DNA from: Elmis aenea
Lineage: Eukaryota; Arthropoda; Insecta; Coleoptera; Elmidae
Assembly: GCA_947652605.1 (NCBI GenBank)
Contig: OX393579.1
Coordinates: 21,101,674 to 21,165,673 of the forward strand
Reading direction: 5' to 3'
Length of the DNA stretch: 64,000 nt
Under the pieces are notes generated by a model. It was not told the origin of the DNA and ran no database searches. It saw nothing but the letters and a program-made list of their open reading frames with translations. Positions 58,932 to 64,000 of this stretch are shown here, piece by piece (within the stretch, counting starts at the first letter, position 1; each line of letters opens with the position of its first letter). Made by a program: the position numbers and the translations under genes.

Positions 58932-59520
58932 TAGATGGTGTACACCAGGGCTGTCAAACCCGCGGGCCGCAACGAACATTTTTGCTGCCCGGCCAATATA
59001 TCGGCACACAATAATATATAATAAAATAACAAACGCAGATTAAAAATAAGATAGGTAGAATTCGCTAAACGTTTTTTTAATTATACTCTTTTTTAGCTAT
59101 TATTAAACAAAAAATATTGTTTTTGCGGCCCACCTAAAGTTAAACCTTGTTTGTATGGCCCAAGTTAGCCATTGAGTTTGACACCCCTGGTGTACACTGT
59201 CATGGCAGCTTGGTAGATCAAGTGTACTTCGGATATGTTTGTGTGGAAAATGAATGTTAGGTTCACTACTACCTTCTTTTGGCGTGACGTACAAAATATT
59301 TGGTCAGTAATAGAAGGTCAGGTTATTTAAGGCTTTTTTTAAAAATAACTAATGAAAATAACGATTCTGGGTTATTTTCATTTAAAAAATAGGCTTTCAC
59401 CAACCTTGAACCTGTACGTCATTTGATGTTTTGTGAAAGCACTAATAATCGACACGAAAATATCCGAGGTACACTTGATCTACCAAGCCGCCATGACAGT
59501 GTACACCATCTGAAGTTTAC
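58932..59520. repeat. Inverted repeat M, interrupted by a hAT-type MITE
   Basis: The left arm (AGATGGTGTACAC, continuing after the insertion as TGTCATGGCAGCTTGGTAGA) pairs with the right arm (TCTACCAAGCCGCCATGACA then GTGTACACCATCT at 59508-59520). Loop about 59310-59430. Removing the MITE restores contiguous pairing. Confidence 0.75.
58946..59189. mobile_element. hAT-type MITE in repeat M
   Basis: 244 bp with ends CAGGGCTGTCAAACCCG and, inverted, CAGGGGTGTCAAACTCA. Perfect 8-bp duplication GTGTACAC (58938-58945 and 59190-59197); the target octamer is itself palindromic. Confidence 0.9.
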
Positions 59521-59535
59521 CATTGGTAAACAAAA

Positions 59536-60353
59536 TACTTGATGTCAAAAAAACAATTTTTTTTTTTTTGTGTTTTGAACAAAAGTCCCCAAGAACTGTT
59601 ACGCCACTGAACATTGTATTTTCTATCTGCGATCTTGGGTTTCTCTGGTACAGATGGCGCCAAGAACATAAATTACCTCCCACTCACCAAGAACAAGCGT
59701 TAAAATCTGTTTACTCACAAAATTTGTTGGTTAGTTGTACACAAAAATATTTACATTGAAGTACGCTGTTAATTGCTGCAGTGTTAAAAAAGACGGTTTA
59801 ATTAATTAACCTTACATGTTGTTCATAAACATCTATTGACAATCAACAATCGGAAAGGTTAATAATTGTGTGGTAGTCAGTAAAAATCTTTTTAGCTTGG
59901 GTGTTGGTCAAATTCTATTAAGCGTAGTTGTTTGACCGGTAAGAATCGCGCCTACATTTTATTTGTGTAAAACTCAGCATTGAAAAACACGTGGTATATG
60001 TTTACCACTAACATCCTAGGAAAATCCACAAACAAAACCCGTAACCGCCTGCGACCTACTTAAATTCTAAATATGTACTATAAAAGTATAAATTACGTCA
60101 CGGGAAACCCGTTTTAATGTTTACTATTGTAACTTCATATTTTTTGAATAACAAGTTTTTTTTATAATCAGTTGCAAGCACAGTGGCGGAAAGTTAGCAT
60201 ACATTTTTGTTTATTGTTATTATTTTTTTTTGCTGTTTTAATTACGCTAAACGTGTAAACATAACTGGATAAACGGTGAGAATATTAACTTTAATTGCTG
60301 TAAAAATCGTTAACGATTTAAAAGTATTTTTAAATGTATGTAATTTTGGTAGG
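59536..60353. other. Gene-free stretch with candidate gene 10 promoter
   Basis: No coding region recognised. Contains the TATA-type promoter candidate at 60079 and splice donor at 60276 listed separately. Confidence 0.45.
60079..60275 (+). promoter_or_regulatory. Candidate gene 10 promoter and noncoding first exon
   Basis: TATAAAAG at 60079-60086 is followed about 190 nt later by a donor AACG/GTGAGAAT with GT at 60276-60277. Joined to the acceptor ending 61561 this would make an intron of about 1.29 kb containing a hAT-type MITE and a fold-back element. Motif-based inference only. Confidence 0.35.
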
Positions 60354-60568
60354 CAGAGGCGTCGAGAGGCGTCGCCGGGACCGGGGGAAAAATTTACGCG
60401 TGCGCCAAGTAAATAAATTATGTATTTGAAAATTTATTTTAAAAAAACGAATTGTGAATCGTGAATATTTAGTACACCATAATTTAAAAAATATGTGGAT
60501 TCCTGGGCCCTTAAATTACTTCCGGACCCGGGATTCGTAGCCCCCCTGTCCCCCTCTCATCAGCCCTG
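60354..60568. mobile_element. hAT-type MITE
   Basis: 215 bp with ends CAGAGGCGTCGAGAGG and, inverted, CAGGGCTGATGAGAGG. Flanking octamers TTGGTAGG (60346-60353) and TTGGTGGG (60569-60576) agree at 7 of 8. GC-rich. Confidence 0.7.
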
Positions 60569-60797
60569 TTGGTGGGTACACTAATAAAAATATTAAAAAT
60601 AGGTATCTTGAAAATTTTGCGTTTGTTTTTAATGTTGTGCCACAAGAATGCGAGAAGATTATACTCAATATAATTTTAGTTACATCTCAAAGATTGTAAA
60701 TCAAATATAAAACGTCTCAATCTAATCTATGTACATAAACGTTTAGAAAAAAAAATTATTTTGAAACTGTTGTTAAAAACCTATTACTACGAGTATA

Positions 60798-61501
60798 CAG
60801 GGTGTCACACAGAAAACGCCGCAAGCTGTAACTCCGTTGTTTGTGGTCCGATTTTGGCGAACAAAAAAGTAAATGAAATGGCTCCTCAAATACTATAAAC
60901 TGAATTGGATTTCATTTTTTTTTCAAGTTGAACTTAAATGTCAAACGATAGTAAATTTTTTTTCCAAATCCTAATCAACAAATTCCATTTAAACGTCAGT
61001 GTGGTATTTAAATGACATTTGTTGATTAACTTTTTTTTGTTTTCCACGGCACGCTTGAAGATTTTGTGAAACTTAACCTATTTTAGTTAAACTTTTATTT
61101 TTTTATTTCTTATTAGTTTTGCACTAAAATTAACTTATGATTACATCATTGAATTCAGAAAAAAAAATGTCTAGCAGATTTATTAAAAATAGATAGATGT
61201 GCCATTTGGAAAAAAATTGATATCGTTTGACATTTAAGTTCAACTTGAAAAAATTGAAAGCCAATTCAGTTTTTCCCCAAAATCAGTTTGGTATTTTCAA
61301 GTATAACAGAGTTATTACCGATTTAAAAAAAGGCCAGTTAGATTTTTTTTTAATTATCTAGCGTGCCACGGAACTTTTTAAAAAATTGAAGCGTCATTAA
61401 ATAGGTCTCAAAAAGGGGAACAGTTTGTTTAATTTACACTTCTTTGTAGCTCTTACCATTTACGAGATCCCAATAGTGACCCTTTTATGTGGACCACCCT
61501 G
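60798..61501. mobile_element. Fold-back type element upstream of gene 10
   Basis: 704 bp, starting CAGGGTGTCACACAGAAA and ending TGTGGACCACCCTG, with TA at 60796-60797 and 61502-61503. An inner inverted pair (about 60900-60960 against 61215-61275: AAGTTGAACTTAAATGTCAA and complement) shows partial palindromy. The outer halves are less alike than in A1 or C. Its right end supplies 5 codons of a spurious upstream extension of gene 10. Confidence 0.65.
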
Positions 61502-61585
61502 TATAAATTGGAAAACAATAAAAAGTATTTTAGTATTATTTTGCCTTTGTTACTGTTACAGGCTGGTCATCCTAAAAACTATACT

Positions 61586-62452
61586 ATGTCGCTGTTAAAT
61601 ACAACCATGAATGACACCATGGAACCAAATGTAAACTGGCCGTTTATATTCAAAGATGAACCACGTGACCATTGGTTAGGTTGGGCGAACTTAGTTTACC
61701 ACTTATTCTACTTAGCTGGGATCGCCGCCAACTGTATTATCATCTATATCATATCACGTTTTCAAAATTTGAGAACCCGTACGGGTATTTATATTATAAC
61801 ATGGGCAATTTCCCAGAATGTTTTGTACGCTATCCAGTTGCTCATTATAAACATAGGTGTAGATGACTACGGTTCGTCCAGTGCCTGTGTGTTTGACTGT
61901 CTACACGACGCCCTTTATATGATAACAATGATATTTGGGATTGTTTTGACATTAACGGCTTGTAATTGTTTTCCGAAAATTTCGCTTGGCTGTTTGGAGT
62001 ATGTTGGAACTATTATTGGAGTCGTGTGGCTAGTAAATATTTGCATCGCGATATTAACGATTGCTCTTTGCGCATCGCATGTTATTTACCTTAATTTAAG
62101 TTTGATTGTAAATCCATTTGTGATTTTGTTGATTTTCATTGTTATTAGTCACATACATCGCTTTGCGACTAAATTTCAAAGGGAAACTGCGGAACAGCGT
62201 TTAGTTATAATTTTTTTAACCGCATTCGCAGTTTTTTGGTTTCCTTATTTCCTTTGTACTACTGTACTTTCTGTTCCAGAACTTTATAGACGTATTGCAG
62301 ACATTTTTGTCCATATCAGCCCTATTGTCGTGTTATTGCTATTCTTTTTACTAAATGCAGACTTCAATAAATGCTGTAGGTACGTTTTTAAATTGAAACA
62401 AAGACCTGGTGATGAACAGACTTTTAATATTGATCCTAATTTTATACGATAG
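61586..62452 (+). CDS. Class A-like GPCR, gene 10 (most canonical member)
   Basis: A 288-residue receptor, the most distant in the array but the closest to textbook class A. Asn49 at 1.50 (GIAANCIIIYI), Cys101 at TM3 paired with loop-2 Cys162, Trp148 in TM4, Pro177 in TM5 (VNPFVILLIF), and a Trp-Phe-Pro (218-220) in TM6 matching WxP. Departures: Gln77 at 2.50, ACNC at the DRY position, and no NPxxY (VLLLF before LLNADF). Sequons at N5 and N9. The open frame extends 33 codons upstream to 61487, but that part is the end of a repeat plus an intron tail; a TACTGTTACAG acceptor ends at 61561, so the Met at 61586 is chosen. AATAAA-type signals at about 62506 and 62527. Confidence 0.88.
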   Translation: MSLLNTTMNDTMEPNVNWPFIFKDEPRDHWLGWANLVYHLFYLAGIAANCIIIYIISRFQNLRTRTGIYIITWAISQNVLYAIQLLIINIGVDDYGSSSACVFDCLHDALYMITMIFGIVLTLTACNCFPKISLGCLEYVGTIIGVVWLVNICIAILTIALCASHVIYLNLSLIVNPFVILLIFIVISHIHRFATKFQRETAEQRLVIIFLTAFAVFWFPYFLCTTVLSVPELYRRIADIFVHISPIVVLLLFFLLNADFNKCCRYVFKLKQRPGDEQTFNIDPNFIR

Positions 62453-63240
62453 TTATTTGTATTATGTTAGTGTTATGTAAGTTTATTGTATGTTTAAGGG
62501 AGTCGTAATAAATTTTTATGTAAAGTAATAAAATAGTCTTTAATTTTATGAAGAAGCCTTTTCTCCTTTCAATTGTACAACAATAGTTTTAAAATAGTAA
62601 AAATGTATGTAATTAAAATTCGATGCGCGACATCTTACCTAAAAATAAGAATGTTTCATACAAGGATAAATAAATTTTATTTCTTTATCAATGATATAAC
62701 TATTAGGGCGGGTTATCTTATCTTTTACCCACAACATTTGCCCTTAAAACAAGCAACTTGCTGAGTGAACTACAATACAACAACCATTTTCGGTTATATT
62801 TACCTATATTCCCCAACTGACAGCAAAGTAAGTTTTAATTGATTATAAAATAAGGTATGTACAAATAAAAATGTGTATTTTAAAACTTTTAATATTGCTT
62901 ATTTAAGTTTATTTCATAATTGTTCAACAGCGTTCAGTTTTTTTTAAATACGCTGGGTGTTTGTTTCATAATAAAGAACTTGGTTATATTTAAATCCGAT
63001 AGAGAAAGAAACTTGATTAGCTTAGCAAAAGGTGTGTTTTTTTAACATGCTTAGTGAGATTCCGAAAATGTGCACATACACTTATGTCCTGAAATATTGT
63101 AAACTGATTATTTTTGTGACGCTGTTAGTGGAGCCACATGTAAATGAGTTATGGCGTTGTGAAGCTACTTCAGTAAAATTTCGTAAAAGTTTCATGGTAC
63201 TACAACATTTTTATCAATAGTTATGATGCCAGAAATAACG
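62453..63240. other. Gene-free stretch after gene 10
   Basis: Gene 10 poly(A) signals at its start; otherwise nothing recognised. Confidence 0.45.
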
Positions 63241-63244
63241 GTAC

Positions 63245-64000
63245 AGGGTGAACCAAATTCGAATGTTTTACGGGATATCTCGGTTACCGTAATAGTTGGC
63301 AAAAATCTGATATTGGTCTCTTGGGCAATTTTTTGAGAAAAGAACGTCTACGTCATCCCATTTTAGCACTACAGACGAAAAATGAAATTCATTATTTTGA
63401 AAGTTAATATAACGTCTTTATTTATTAAAATAGAACAAAATGATACAAGGTTTTTTTTTTGTACAGATTTTTAAGCTAAATTTAAAAACAAAATTATTTT
63501 TTTTTTTGAGACTGACTCGAGAGATGAAGGAAGTAGACTTATATATTTTTTAAATGGAAACCCTAATTGGCCATGACTTTACACGAAAGAAATTTTTTTA
63601 GCTTCACAAAAATATATAGTTTTATATATTTGTTGCAAAAAATAACCGAGATATGGTTGATTCTGTGAAAATTTCCTTATCAAAGTTGGCAATGATTTCG
63701 TAAACAAGTGATGTTTGCATTTTAAATAATCAATTAAACGTCATTTCCAAGTAAATTCTGCAGCAGCCGCTACGTTTTTATCACTTACAAGACAACTAAA
63801 CTTCTAACGTATTAAACTTCTCAAAGTGTTCAAATGTAGCCATGTTCACAATACCACAATAAACAGTTGTAATATACAAAAGCATTGGAAATGACGTTTA
63901 ATTGTTTAATAATTGCAAACATCACTTGTTTACGAAACCATGGCAAACTTTGATTAGGAAATTTTTACAAAATTAGCCATAATATTGGTTATTTTTTGCA
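63245..64000. mobile_element. CAGGGTG element running off the window
   Basis: Left terminus CAGGGTGAACCAAATTCGA at 63245, preceded by TA. An internal inverted pair at about 63680-63740 and 63895-63955 (GTAAACAAGTGATGTTTGCA and complement) indicates a fold-back. The right end lies beyond the window. Confidence 0.6.

Noticed and set aside
61487..61585. N-terminal extension of gene 10 by 33 codons
   Set aside because: It encodes the end of a CAGGGTG repeat and a pyrimidine-rich intron tail; an acceptor ends at 61561.
1..64000. tRNA, rRNA, CRISPR, operon or prokaryotic regulatory features
   Set aside because: None was recognised by eye; the context is eukaryotic with splice sites and poly(A) signals. 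A tRNA or covariance-model scan was not possible here.

Overview
The window is intron-containing, AT-rich eukaryotic DNA, most likely from an insect and plausibly a beetle (inference from style of genes and transposons; no species marker is present). Its core is a head-to-tail array of ten genes, all on the + strand, each with an uninterrupted coding exon of 288-313 codons. The products are seven-helix membrane proteins with class A (rhodopsin-like) GPCR architecture: short glycosylatable N-terminus, seven hydrophobic segments, a cysteine at the top of TM3 paired with one in extracellular loop 2, a basic third intracellular loop and a helix-8-like stretch after TM7. The usual class A signature residues are heavily substituted (DW or NW in place of DR, no NPxxY, variable 1.50 and 2.50 positions), so this looks like a lineage-specific orphan receptor expansion. 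I cannot name a ligand or a Drosophila ortholog.

Layout. Six closely related receptors lie at 0.26-24.2 kb (genes 1-6). A more divergent one is at 28 kb (gene 7), a divergent pair at 38 and 52 kb (genes 8 and 9), and the most canonical and most distant member is at 61.6 kb (gene 10). Sequence similarity therefore rises toward the left end of the window, as expected if recent duplications happened there. Genes 1-6 share a conserved leader with a splice acceptor about 35-40 nt before the ATG, and genes 1-4 and 6 also share 3' flanks, so the duplicated unit was several kilobases. Genes 7-10 likewise have an acceptor 25-60 nt before the ATG, so all ten probably have noncoding first exons.

The remaining DNA is largely transposon debris. 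There are at least nine non-autonomous hAT-type elements (8-bp target duplications, several perfect), a series of large fold-back elements with TA-CAGGGTG termini (arms of hundreds of bases, often nested), a decayed 1.27-kb mariner at 53.1-54.4 kb, a decayed plant-type mariner with Stowaway-like ends at 3.5-5.6 kb, and several TA- or TTAA-flanked MITEs. Nested insertions and empty sites in paralogous flanks allow relative dating. No RNA genes, CRISPR arrays, prokaryotic features or viral genes were recognised.
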